From Flavobacteriales bacterium (GTDB lineage: Bacteria; Bacteroidota; Bacteroidia; Flavobacteriales_F; PHOS-HE28): a DNA stretch of 64,000 nucleotides. The notes beneath the pieces were generated by a model. The model did not search any database. It had not been told where the DNA came from and saw only the letters and a program-made list of their open reading frames with translations. Shown piece after piece: positions 54,175 to 62,886 of this stretch. A program made the translations under genes and the position numbers. Each line of letters opens with the position of its first letter. Position 1 is the first letter of the stretch. The stretch covers positions 62,001 to 126,000 of the forward strand of contig JADJCS010000007.1 in assembly GCA_016703105.1 (NCBI GenBank), read 5' to 3'.

Positions 54175-54393
54175 ATGGATGACTTCATGAAAAGGGAGAT
54201 ACCCGCTATCCAGGTCGATACGCTACAGATCAATGGTTCAGACGCCCGTCGCTCAACGTACGAGATGCTCATCATGCGAGAAACGAATATGATAGTAGGA
54301 CGGCGGCATAAATGGTTCTGGATCTCTGTGATGGAACCGGTCAACAACCCGTCGGCCGCGACCAGAGTCCTCGATTCCCTGGTATTCCTCTGA
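54175..54393 (+). CDS. Small hypothetical or gene remnant
   Basis: 72 residues from ATG 54175 (MDDFMKREIPAIQVDTLQIN), in a 334-base gap otherwise without genes. The frame is open further upstream to 54118 (RELDSKED before the Met), and its C-terminal part (KWFWISVMEPVNNPSAATRV) looks protein-like. No family is recognised. It may be a real small gene or the tail of a lost gene; it converges on kmo, which ends 17 bases later. Confidence 0.35.
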   Translation: MDDFMKREIPAIQVDTLQINGSDARRSTYEMLIMRETNMIVGRRHKWFWISVMEPVNNPSAATRVLDSLVFL

Positions 54394-54410
54394 AACCAGC
54401 GTCAGGTGCT

Positions 54411-55763
54411 CTATGCACCACGGGCGATCAACTCCATCACCCGCCGCTCCACCTCCTCGCTCTCCCACTTCTCCTCGATCCCCGGCATCGCCAGCACTTC
54501 TTCCATGATGCGGTCATGCCGAAGTCCTTCGCGCCAGGCGTCCTTGTACTGGATATCGCTGAACTTCACCTGGCTGTAGAGTGGCAGCCATTGGTCGGGG
54601 TGCTTCGCCTGCAGGCGGCCTTCGATCTTCTTGCGCAGCAGGAACTTCGGGTCCGCCACCAGATCGCGCATCTCCACGAAGTTGCGGAGGGAGAGATCGG
54701 CGATGGCATCGCCATTGGGTTTGCGCGCTTTGCCATAGGCGTCCAGCACCAAGCTCCAGTTGTCGTCACCGTGCTCGTTCAGCAGGTCGTTCAACACCTT
54801 GCAATCCTCATAACCGGCGTTCATGCCTTCGCCGTAGAAAGGCACGATGGCGTGCGCGGCGTCGCCGATCAAGGCCACTTTTCCGTTGATCGTCCATGGA
54901 TCGCAGCGGATGATGGCCAATGAGCTCTGCGGGTTGCGCAGATATTGGCGCACCAGATCGGGCACAATGGGCAGGGCATCGGCGAAGTGATCGGCGAAGA
55001 ACTTCTCCACCTGTTCCTCCGTCCTCACCGTGTCGAAGCCCGGGGAGGTCCCGGTAGCCGTGTTCGGCATGAAGAGCGTGCCGGTGAAACCGCCGTCCTG
55101 GTTGGCGAGGCCCATCATCATGAAATACCTGCGCGGCCAGATATGCAGGCATTGCGGGTCCATCTTCGGCGTGCCGTCCGCGTTCGCCGGAAAGGCCACC
55201 TCCTTGTAGTCGTGCTCGATATACTCCTGACTATACGTAAAACGCCCGAGCATCATCTTGGCACGCACCGCGCTGAAAGCGCCATCGCTGCCAAAGACGA
55301 TATCCGCTTTCACCTCCTTCACCCCACCTCCTTCCTGCTGAAAACGGCAGGTCGCGGTGCCGAGATCGACGTCCACGCACTTGTGGTCGAAGTGCAGCGC
55401 TACGTTCGGGAGTTTCTCCGCCTCGATGAGCAAGCGCCGGTTCAACTCACCGCGCGATACGGAATAGATGGCGCGGTCGTCGATACTGTAAGGCACGCGG
55501 TTCAGCTTGCCGTCTCGGTCATGCGTCATGCGCGCATAGACCGGTACCGTGATCTGTTCCACCGCCTCTTCGACACCCGCGGCGCGCAAGGCGGTCCACC
55601 CCCGGTGGCTCACGACAAGATTGATGCTCCGTCCCGCGTACACATCCGTTTTGCGCGGATCACCGCGCCGCTCGTACACGCTCACCACGTGCCCGCGTTT
55701 CGCCAGGACTATGGCGAGCAAGCTTCCCACCAATCCGCCGCCCACAATGGTGATCTTGCTCAT
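54411..55763 (-). CDS. kmo: Kynurenine 3-monooxygenase
   Basis: FAD- and NADPH-dependent hydroxylase of the tryptophan-to-quinolinate route. 450 residues. Dinucleotide motif IVGGGLVGSLLAIVLAKRG is near 5-23, SINLVVSHRG near 48-57, and the second FAD motif ALIGDAAHAIVPFYGEGMNA near 300-319. The C-terminal segment with hydrophobic residues fits Kmo. kynU lies four bases upstream in the same direction, so the two form a kynurenine operon. Confidence 0.9.
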   Translation of the reverse strand: MSKITIVGGGLVGSLLAIVLAKRGHVVSVYERRGDPRKTDVYAGRSINLVVSHRGWTALRAAGVEEAVEQITVPVYARMTHDRDGKLNRVPYSIDDRAIYSVSRGELNRRLLIEAEKLPNVALHFDHKCVDVDLGTATCRFQQEGGGVKEVKADIVFGSDGAFSAVRAKMMLGRFTYSQEYIEHDYKEVAFPANADGTPKMDPQCLHIWPRRYFMMMGLANQDGGFTGTLFMPNTATGTSPGFDTVRTEEQVEKFFADHFADALPIVPDLVRQYLRNPQSSLAIIRCDPWTINGKVALIGDAAHAIVPFYGEGMNAGYEDCKVLNDLLNEHGDDNWSLVLDAYGKARKPNGDAIADLSLRNFVEMRDLVADPKFLLRKKIEGRLQAKHPDQWLPLYSQVKFSDIQYKDAWREGLRHDRIMEEVLAMPGIEEKWESEEVERRVMELIARGA

Positions 55764-55767
55764 GGCC

Positions 55768-57048
55768 TCACTTTCTCACACATTCTTTGAGGATCTCCCC
55801 GAAGTGGAACACGTCCTCGAAACTATTGTACATCGGCACGGGGGCCATGCGCAGCACGTTGGGTTCGCGCCAATCGCAGAAAACGCCCTGCTCGGTGAGG
55901 CGCTTGAAGATGCCACGACCATCCCCGTTCACGAGGATCGAGAGTTGCGCACCGCTCTGTGCCATGTCGCCCGGCGTGATGATGTTGAACAGGTCTCCAT
56001 TGGACCTGGATATCTCCTCAACTACGGAACGCAGGTAACCCGTCAGCCTTTCGCTCTTCGCGCGAAGGCGTGCCATGCCCGCACGATCGAACTGCTCCAG
56101 GGCCACACGATGCACCGCCATGGTGAACACCGGTGCGTTGCTCACCTGCCAGGCCTCGGCGGTAGGCATCGGCTTGAAATCGCGCTCCATCTTGAAGCGC
56201 TCCTTCTTGTCGTGCCCCCACCAACCGGTGAAGCGGGGCAGATCGGTATCCAAGTGGCGTTGGTGGATGAAAGCACCTGCCACGCTGCCCGGTCCGCTGT
56301 TCAGATACTTGTAACCGCACCAGCACGCGAAGTCGGGACCGTCGTCGTGAAGATGTAGATCGAGGTTTCCCGCCGCGTGGGCAAGATCGAAGCCCGCCTT
56401 CGCCCCGACCCGGTGCGCGGCTTCGGTGATCGCCTTGATGTCAAAGGCCTGGCCCGTGAGGAAGTTCACCGCACCGAAACAGACGAGCGCGAGTTCATCA
56501 CCGAGTTCGGCGACCCGAGCTGCGATATCCTCTTGACGCAATGTGTGCTCGCCATTGCGGGGCCGCATTTCCACCAAGCATGTGTCCGGGTCGAGGCCGT
56601 GGAACCGTATCTGCGAAGCGAAGGCATAGGTATCGCTCGGGAAAGGCCGTTGCTCGCACAGGATCTTGACGCGCCGTCCCTGCGGGCGGTAGAAACTGAC
56701 CAACAAGAAGTGCAGGTTGCTCGTCAGTTGGTTCATCACCACCACTTCCTGTGGAAGCGCTCCGACCAAACGAGCGGCACTGGCCGTCAGTTCCTCATGA
56801 TAACTGTACCAGGGATGCTTCGCATGGAAATGTCCTTCCACCCCGAAGGTTCCCCAATCATCCAACTCCTGCTTGATGGCAGCGGCAGCGGCCTTGGGTT
56901 GAAGACCGAGCGAGTTGCCCGTGAAATAGACGACCGACCCACCGTGGTGCTTCGGAAAGATGAACTCGTCCCGGAACGCACGCAAAGGATCGACCGCATC
57001 GATCGCTCGGGCTTCTGCGCGCGTGGATGGATGGCCGCTTACGGACAA
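55768..57048 (-). CDS. kynU: Kynureninase
   Basis: PLP enzyme that cleaves kynurenine or 3-hydroxykynurenine to anthranilate or 3-hydroxyanthranilate. 426 residues. FDLAHAAGNLDLHLHDDG contains the Asp/His pocket and GYKYLNSGPGSVAGAF the PLP lysine. FTGNSLGLQPKAAAAAI near the N-terminus is also characteristic. With kmo it feeds de novo NAD synthesis or tryptophan breakdown; the dioxygenase and HAAO are not in the window. Confidence 0.92.
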   Translation of the reverse strand: MSVSGHPSTRAEARAIDAVDPLRAFRDEFIFPKHHGGSVVYFTGNSLGLQPKAAAAAIKQELDDWGTFGVEGHFHAKHPWYSYHEELTASAARLVGALPQEVVVMNQLTSNLHFLLVSFYRPQGRRVKILCEQRPFPSDTYAFASQIRFHGLDPDTCLVEMRPRNGEHTLRQEDIAARVAELGDELALVCFGAVNFLTGQAFDIKAITEAAHRVGAKAGFDLAHAAGNLDLHLHDDGPDFACWCGYKYLNSGPGSVAGAFIHQRHLDTDLPRFTGWWGHDKKERFKMERDFKPMPTAEAWQVSNAPVFTMAVHRVALEQFDRAGMARLRAKSERLTGYLRSVVEEISRSNGDLFNIITPGDMAQSGAQLSILVNGDGRGIFKRLTEQGVFCDWREPNVLRMAPVPMYNSFEDVFHFGEILKECVRK

Positions 57049-57052
57049 GGGT

Positions 57053-57676
57053 CTATGGGGTATTGGGCAGGTTGGGATTGATGATCAACTGCCGCACAGC
57101 GAGCCCGACCGCCACGCCGGCGAAGGTGGCATAGAGCGATCGGAGCACGCGCTTGGTCCGTCCTACTGCGGCATAGCCCGTGGCGTAGTACGGATCGCCC
57201 TCCATGAGCGGATCGGTGATGGAGCCGCGGGTGACATGTACACGCGGCATGGCCATTAGACCGGCATAGACAGGAGGAAGAAGCAGCGACATCACCTCGA
57301 GGTCCAATGCGATCACCGCACCCGCGCCCACGGCGAAGCCGCCGATCATGGGCCACAGCGGCCGGTAGCCGCTGCGGGCGTCCTGTTCACCCTTTATGAG
57401 CCAGCGCATCTGATCGACGGAATAGTCGTTGCCGAAGACGGTGTCCATGAAATACCAGACGCGCTCTTCGCCCAGACTGTCCGTAACACTGAATACGCTC
57501 TCGGTGGGCTCGCTGCGCTCGATCAGCCGAGCGCCTTTGGGTACTTGGTAGCGCACCTCCAATGTGCTTTGGCCAAGGACCCGGGCCTGGATCGTTTGCC
57601 CGTTCATCAGCAGGATGCGGTCCTGCCCATACGCACCGCTGGCGAGCAGCAGAAGGAAGAACAGGAAGGTGCGCAT
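57053..57676 (-). CDS. Secreted or membrane protein of unknown function
   Basis: 207 residues from ATG 57676 (MRTFLFFLLLLASGAYGQ, a signal peptide). A short beta segment (LLMNGQTIQARVLGQSTLEV, VRYQVPKG) resembles the small N-terminal domain found in several Bacteroidota envelope proteins. A middle hydrophobic stretch (MIGGFAVGAGAVIALDLEVM) and a C-terminal one follow, so it may span a membrane. Function unknown. It lies four bases upstream of kynU and has an exact -7 box. Confidence 0.7.
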   Translation of the reverse strand: MRTFLFFLLLLASGAYGQDRILLMNGQTIQARVLGQSTLEVRYQVPKGARLIERSEPTESVFSVTDSLGEERVWYFMDTVFGNDYSVDQMRWLIKGEQDARSGYRPLWPMIGGFAVGAGAVIALDLEVMSLLLPPVYAGLMAMPRVHVTRGSITDPLMEGDPYYATGYAAVGRTKRVLRSLYATFAGVAVGLAVRQLIINPNLPNTP

Positions 57677-57686
57677 GCTGGGCGGC

Positions 57687-57694
57687 CAAAGATA
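57687..57694 (-). promoter_or_regulatory. Putative -7 element of the unknown gene/kynU/kmo operon
   Basis: The minus strand reads TATCTTTG, an exact TAnnTTTG match, 10 bases before ATG 57676, giving a very short leader. The flanking bases resemble those at 62873. Confidence 0.5.
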
Positions 57695-57766
57695 GCCCTT
57701 GCCGAACAGCCTGGAAGGCGCGGTGTTCCTAGGATGGACCGGTTCCGGCACGGGAACCACGGTCCG

Positions 57767-57774
57767 TATATTCG
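57767..57774 (+). promoter_or_regulatory. Putative -7 element of gcvP
   Basis: TATATTCG, one base from TAnnTTTG, 24 bases before the gcvP ATG. The same octamer precedes the tRNA-Val unit. Confidence 0.4.
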
Positions 57775-57798
57775 CCCGCATTTTCCATTCCACGAACC

Positions 57799-60681
57799 AT
57801 GTCCACCGTCACGTACCAAGAGCGCCACATCGGACCGAACGAAGCGGACACCCGCGCCATGCTGAAGGCTATCGGCGTCGCCTCGCTCGATGAACTCATC
57901 GCACGCACCGTGCCTGCCGGTATCCGCTCGCCAAAACCCCTGGACGTAGGCCCGGCCCTCACCGAGCGTGAGCATCTGGACAACATGCGTGCGCTCGGCG
58001 CGAAGAACAAGGTCTTCCGCAGCTACATCGGCCTCGGCTTTAGCGGGACCATCCTGCCGCCGCCGATCCAACGCAACATCTTTGAGAACCCCGGTTGGTA
58101 CACGGCCTATACACCGTATCAAGCGGAGATCTCGCAGGGCCGCTTGGAAGCGCTGCTGAACTACCAGACCATGATGAGCGACCTCACGGGCCTGCCCATC
58201 GCCAACGCATCATTGCTGGATGAAGCCACCGCGATCGCCGAGGCGATGCACATGCTCTACGCGGCACGGCCGAAGGAGTTGGCGAACGCGCACAAGTTCT
58301 TCGCTGACAAGAACCTTTACCCGCAGAACATCGACGTACTCAAAACGCGCTGCGAGCCGATCGGTGTGGAACTGGTGATCGGTGATGCGAACGACCTCAA
58401 TGCCACGGACGGCTATTTCGGTCTAGCGCTGCAATATCCTGCTGCGGATGGCAGTGCGAACGACTATCGCTCGATCGTGAGCAAGGCGAAGGCCGCTGGT
58501 GTTCGCACCGCTGTCTGTGCCGATCCGCTGTCGCTCGTGCTCCTTTCGCCCCCCGGCGAATGGGGCGCCGATGTGTGCGTGGGCAACAGCCAGCGGTTCG
58601 GAGTGCCCATGGGCTATGGCGGGCCGCACGCGGCCTTCTTTTGCACCACGGAAGATTTCAAACGGCTCCTTCCCGGCCGTATCATCGGCGTGAGCCAGGA
58701 CCGTCGTGGCAAGCGTGGCCTGCGGATGGCGCTGCAAACACGCGAGCAGCACATCCGTCGGGACAAGGCCACGAGCAACATTTGCACGGCTCAGGCGCTG
58801 CTGGCGGTAATGGCCGGCATGTACGCGGTGTATCATGGCCCGGATGGTTTGAAGCGCATCGCGGGTAACGTGCATGCCATGGCGCATCGTGCTGCAGAGG
58901 GCGCGAAAGCCTTGGGCTATTCGCTCGCCAGCGGTTCCTACTTCGATACGATCACGCTCACGGGTGTGAAGGACGCTTCGACTCCGCTCAGCGTGAAAAA
59001 GGTCAAGGAGGCGACGGAGAAACGCGGCATCAACCTGCGTTACGACGGTGACCGTGTGAGCATCGCCTTCGATGAAACCGTGCGGGTGCAAGATGTGGAT
59101 GATGTCCTTGCTGCTTTGGCGGAAGCGATCGGTGGCAAAGTGAGCGGTGCTGCGAGCAATGGCGCTTCCATGTCCGTTGCAGCGGACCTACAGCGCAAGA
59201 GCGAATTCCTCACACATCCGGTCTTCAACACGCACCACACGGAACTGGAACTACAGCGCTACATCAAACGCCTCGAGAACAAGGATTTCAGTTTGATGCA
59301 CGGCATGATCCCACTGGGCTCGTGCACCATGAAATTGAACGCTGCGAGCACCTTGCTACCACTGACCTGGCCGGAGTGGGCGAACATCCACCCATTCGCT
59401 CCGGTCGAACAGGCCGGTGGCTACCAGGAAGTGTTCGACCAGCTGAGCGATGCCTTGGCGAAAGCAACGGGTTTCACGGCCGTGAGCCTTCAACCGAACA
59501 GCGGCGCGCAAGGCGAATACGCCGGCCTGCTGGTGATCCGCGCCTACCACGAGTCACGCGGCGACCACAAGCGGACGGTATCGCTGATCCCGTCGAGCGC
59601 GCACGGAACGAACCCTGCGAGCGCGGTGATGGCAGGCATGCAAGTGGTGGTGGTGAAGGCCGATGAAGAGGGTCACGTCGATGTTGCCGATCTCAAAGCG
59701 AAGGCCGAACAATACAAGGACACGCTGAGCTGCCTGATGATCACCTACCCGAGCACGCACGGCGTGTACGAGGAGTCGATCAAGGAGATCACCGCCACCA
59801 TCCACGCGAACGGCGGCCTGGTTTACATGGACGGTGCGAACATGAACGCACAGGTCGGGCTCACCTCACCCGGGGAGATCGGCGCGGACGTGTGCCACTT
59901 GAACCTGCACAAGACCTTCGCCATCCCGCACGGCGGGGGCGGTCCGGGCATGGGTCCCATCTGTGTCAACGACAAGCTGAAGCCTTTCCTGCCCGGCCAC
60001 CCGGTTATCACGACGGGCGGTGAGAAAGCGGTGCCAGCAGTGAGCAGTGCGCCTTGGGGCAGTTCGTTGATCCTGCTGATCAGCTACGGCTATATCAAAA
60101 TGCTTGGCGGCGTTGGATTGACCGATAGCACCCGTTACGCGATCCTGAACGCGAACTACATCAAGGCGAAGCTGGAGAAGCACTACCCCATCCTCTACGT
60201 CGGCAGCGAAGGCATGGTGGCGCACGAAATGATCCTGGATTGCCGCGACTTCAAACGCGCCGCCGGTATCGATGTGAGCGACATCGCAAAGCGTTTGATG
60301 GACTATGGTTTCCACGCTCCCACCGTTTCCTTCCCTGTTGCGGAAACACTGATGGTGGAGCCCACCGAAAGCGAAGCGAAAGACGAACTAGATCGGTTCA
60401 TCGAAGCGATGATCGGGATCCGCCACGAGATCGCGGCGCTGGAGAACGGCAAGGCCGACAAGGCCGACAACGTGCTGAAGAACGCACCGCATACCAGCGA
60501 AGAGGTTTGTGCCAACGAGTGGAACCACACTTACACCCGTGAGCAAGCGGCGTTCCCCGCAACGGTGAACCGCGAATGGAAATACTGGCCTACGGTAAGT
60601 CGCGTGGACAACGCCTTCGGTGATCGCAACCTAGTGTGTACTTGCCCGCCGATCGAGGAGTACATGGCCGTGGACGCTTAG
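57799..60681 (+). CDS. gcvP: Glycine dehydrogenase (decarboxylating), P protein
   Basis: PLP subunit of the glycine cleavage system, which decarboxylates glycine and passes the aminomethyl group to lipoylated GcvH. 960 residues in the fused long form. It opens with ERHIGPNEADTRAML. The C-terminal half carries GSCTMKLNAAS and the PLP-lysine region NLHKTFAIPHGGGGPGMGP near 695-715. The C-terminal PTESEAKDELDRFIEAM is also typical. No glycine riboswitch is evident upstream. Confidence 0.96.
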   Translation: MSTVTYQERHIGPNEADTRAMLKAIGVASLDELIARTVPAGIRSPKPLDVGPALTEREHLDNMRALGAKNKVFRSYIGLGFSGTILPPPIQRNIFENPGWYTAYTPYQAEISQGRLEALLNYQTMMSDLTGLPIANASLLDEATAIAEAMHMLYAARPKELANAHKFFADKNLYPQNIDVLKTRCEPIGVELVIGDANDLNATDGYFGLALQYPAADGSANDYRSIVSKAKAAGVRTAVCADPLSLVLLSPPGEWGADVCVGNSQRFGVPMGYGGPHAAFFCTTEDFKRLLPGRIIGVSQDRRGKRGLRMALQTREQHIRRDKATSNICTAQALLAVMAGMYAVYHGPDGLKRIAGNVHAMAHRAAEGAKALGYSLASGSYFDTITLTGVKDASTPLSVKKVKEATEKRGINLRYDGDRVSIAFDETVRVQDVDDVLAALAEAIGGKVSGAASNGASMSVAADLQRKSEFLTHPVFNTHHTELELQRYIKRLENKDFSLMHGMIPLGSCTMKLNAASTLLPLTWPEWANIHPFAPVEQAGGYQEVFDQLSDALAKATGFTAVSLQPNSGAQGEYAGLLVIRAYHESRGDHKRTVSLIPSSAHGTNPASAVMAGMQVVVVKADEEGHVDVADLKAKAEQYKDTLSCLMITYPSTHGVYEESIKEITATIHANGGLVYMDGANMNAQVGLTSPGEIGADVCHLNLHKTFAIPHGGGGPGMGPICVNDKLKPFLPGHPVITTGGEKAVPAVSSAPWGSSLILLISYGYIKMLGGVGLTDSTRYAILNANYIKAKLEKHYPILYVGSEGMVAHEMILDCRDFKRAAGIDVSDIAKRLMDYGFHAPTVSFPVAETLMVEPTESEAKDELDRFIEAMIGIRHEIAALENGKADKADNVLKNAPHTSEEVCANEWNHTYTREQAAFPATVNREWKYWPTVSRVDNAFGDRNLVCTCPPIEEYMAVDA

Positions 60682-60963
60682 TGCATCGTTAGCTGTTTGC
60701 CTTGGGCCGCTGCGCCCTCGAAAGTCACGTCCAAAGACCAACAGTTGAGCGACAAGGGCCGTCACTCGTTCCACCGCTCCTCCCTTTTCACATTCCTTCA
60801 CAGAACAAGGCCGGAGCTTTGTCCCTGATGGGCCTGCGCGAACCGTTCGCGCGCTTCATCCCAAGCGGTCACATTCCCCTAGGGGCAGGCCTTACAGCGC
60901 GGATAGTTTCGTTCCAGCCTCCGGTTCCCGCACCCCAGGGCAACGGCCGGAAGCTTACCAGCC
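60682..60963 (+). other. Gap between gcvP and secreted protein
   Basis: 282 bases with no convincing gene; a frame at 60702-60971 lacks protein-like features and overlaps the next start. A TAGTTTCG box at 60904-60911 could be the -7 element of the next gene, 52 bases before its ATG. Confidence 0.4.
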
Positions 60964-62787
60964 ATGCGTAAAGCTCTCACCCTTTCCACCTTGTTGTTGA
61001 CCTGCGCTCTTTCCGCACAAACGGACCCTCATCACGTTCCCAGACGGATCTTCATCCCGGACGGGCGACCCGTGGCCCCCACCGTGGAGGACCTCCAAAG
61101 GGCCTCTGCCACCGTGTTATGGAGCGAGGATTTTGAAACCGGCCTGAACGGCTGGACCGTGAACACCGCGACGGGACCAGTGGTATGGACCACCACTAGC
61201 ACCGGCAACACTGGTGGCTACACGCCTGGTCCCCTGCAATCCACCACTGGTTATCCGGGCGGCACCTGGATCGCGGCGGATAGCGATCTTCAAGGTGCGG
61301 CCGGCGTATCGGAGAACACGTCCATCACTTCGCCGCCTATCACCACGCTCGGCCTGGAAGCATACATGATATTGAAGTTCGAGCAGAGCTTCCGGCAGCT
61401 GAACGACGATCAAACCCTTGTGGAAGTGAGCGCGAACGGGGGAACGAACTGGACCGTCTACTCGGTGAACACGGAGGTCGCGGGCAATCAAAGCACGCCC
61501 GGAGCACCCCAGGCACAGACCGTCTACCTCAACATCACGGGCGCTCTGAACGGCGGATCCAATGACATACGGATCCGGTTCCACTGGCTCAGCGACGAAG
61601 GCTACACCTATTCCTGGCAGGTCGATGATGTGGCTTTGTTGGCGGTGGAGCAGAACGACCTCCGGTTGCTGAGCGCCACGTATGCGGACTGGAACACGGA
61701 CGAGGACAACTTCGCCGGATTGCCTTACAGTATCTATCCGATCGATGAATTGCGGGAGCTCAAATTCAAGGCGATGGTGATCAATAACGGGTCCCAAACA
61801 CAGACCAATGTGCGCTTGAAGGTGGATGTGGATGGCCCAGGAAGCAATGACGTCACCTTGTACAGCCAAGGCATCACCCTCGCTCCCGGCGAAGTGGACA
61901 GTCTTTTCATAGTTGGGTACACCCCGATCGCACAGATCGGCATCTTTCTACTGGACATGGAAGTTGTCCAGGACCAGATCGAGGATCTCTCGGACGACAA
62001 CAGCACCCTACAGCGGTTCGAAGTACAACCGGACCGGTTCTCACGCGACCTGGGTGTCATGGATAGCGATCTGGACAACCAGGGGGTCGCCTACGAAGCG
62101 GGCAATTGGTTCCATGTCCTGAGCTTCGATCAAACGCTTTACGCGATCGAGATCGCGCTGAGCGCTCGTACCGACCCCGGGGTCTTCGTCAAGGGAGTGC
62201 TGTACGATCAGGCTCGGAATTTCGTGATGGAGACCGAAGCGTATGAGGTACACAATGGTGACCTGAACACCTTGGGAGGGTCGACCTACCTCTGCCTGCC
62301 GCTGATAAGTCCGGTCCCATTGCTGGAGGAACAAGACTATCTGGTGACCGCCGCACATTTCGGTGGCCCGCTGGAAGTGTGGGTCGCGACCAGTGGCACC
62401 AGTACACCCCTTACCTCGTTACTACTGGACGGTGCGCAGAACAATTGGTTCTATATCCAACAGACCCCGATGGTCCGCATGAACCTCGACCCCACCGCGA
62501 GCGTAGTGGAACAGCGGGCATCCCAACACGCTCTCCAAGCCGCACCATCCGTCTTCGAAGAGAGCACGGTCATCCGCTTCGAACTTCCCTCCGCGGCACG
62601 GACCACCTGGCAACTCACGGATGTATCCGGACGGATCATCGCCGACGGGGACCTGGGCGTTCGGGCCGCTGGGCAACATTCACTCGAACTGAGCGGCTCC
62701 GATCTCGCTCCCGGGGCATACCTCTTCACACTCTTGGACCAGGGTACACGTTCCACGCTACGCATCGTGCGCAACGGGGTGCGTTAG
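60964..62787 (+). CDS. Secreted protein with jelly-roll domain and T9SS type A sorting tail
   Basis: 607 residues. Signal peptide MRKALTLSTLLLTCALSAQ. A jelly-roll (choice-of-anchor J / MAM-like) domain covers about 55-225, with DFETGLNGWTVNTATGPVVW and RFHWLSDEGYTYSWQVDDVA. A CARDB-like region follows. The tail is a type A sorting domain: VFEESTVIRFELPSA, WQLTDVSGRIIADGDLG, APGAYLFTLLDQG. It is likely exported by the T9SS. The gene after it encodes a second protein with the same N-terminal module. Confidence 0.87.
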   Translation: MRKALTLSTLLLTCALSAQTDPHHVPRRIFIPDGRPVAPTVEDLQRASATVLWSEDFETGLNGWTVNTATGPVVWTTTSTGNTGGYTPGPLQSTTGYPGGTWIAADSDLQGAAGVSENTSITSPPITTLGLEAYMILKFEQSFRQLNDDQTLVEVSANGGTNWTVYSVNTEVAGNQSTPGAPQAQTVYLNITGALNGGSNDIRIRFHWLSDEGYTYSWQVDDVALLAVEQNDLRLLSATYADWNTDEDNFAGLPYSIYPIDELRELKFKAMVINNGSQTQTNVRLKVDVDGPGSNDVTLYSQGITLAPGEVDSLFIVGYTPIAQIGIFLLDMEVVQDQIEDLSDDNSTLQRFEVQPDRFSRDLGVMDSDLDNQGVAYEAGNWFHVLSFDQTLYAIEIALSARTDPGVFVKGVLYDQARNFVMETEAYEVHNGDLNTLGGSTYLCLPLISPVPLLEEQDYLVTAAHFGGPLEVWVATSGTSTPLTSLLLDGAQNNWFYIQQTPMVRMNLDPTASVVEQRASQHALQAAPSVFEESTVIRFELPSAARTTWQLTDVSGRIIADGDLGVRAAGQHSLELSGSDLAPGAYLFTLLDQGTRSTLRIVRNGVR

Positions 62788-62810
62788 CGCACGTGATATC
62801 CTTCCTGGCG

Positions 62811-62838
62811 CGAAGCCTCCGCGATCGCGGGGGCTTCG
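62811..62838 (+). terminator. Strong hairpin terminator
   Basis: GAAGCC/GGCTTC outer stem and CCGCG/CGCGG inner stem, 24 bases after the stop of the T9SS cargo gene; a T-poor tail follows. Confidence 0.65.
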
Positions 62839-62872
62839 CTGTGTTCTGACCGGCAGCCGCTGGTGGTCCCGC

Positions 62873-62880
62873 TATCTTTG
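62873..62880 (+). promoter_or_regulatory. Putative -7 element of the last gene
   Basis: TATCTTTG, an exact TAnnTTTG match, six bases before ATG 62887. The leader would be almost absent. Confidence 0.5.
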
Positions 62881-62886
62881 CCGCCC

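Noticed and set aside
57677..57798. Possible glycine riboswitch before gcvP
   Set aside because: The gap is about 120 bases, holds two divergent promoter boxes and no paired aptamer pattern that I can see.
60702..60971. 89-codon frame between gcvP and the next gene
   Set aside because: Low-complexity Pro/Ser/Arg composition, no domain, and it overlaps the start of a clear signal-peptide gene.
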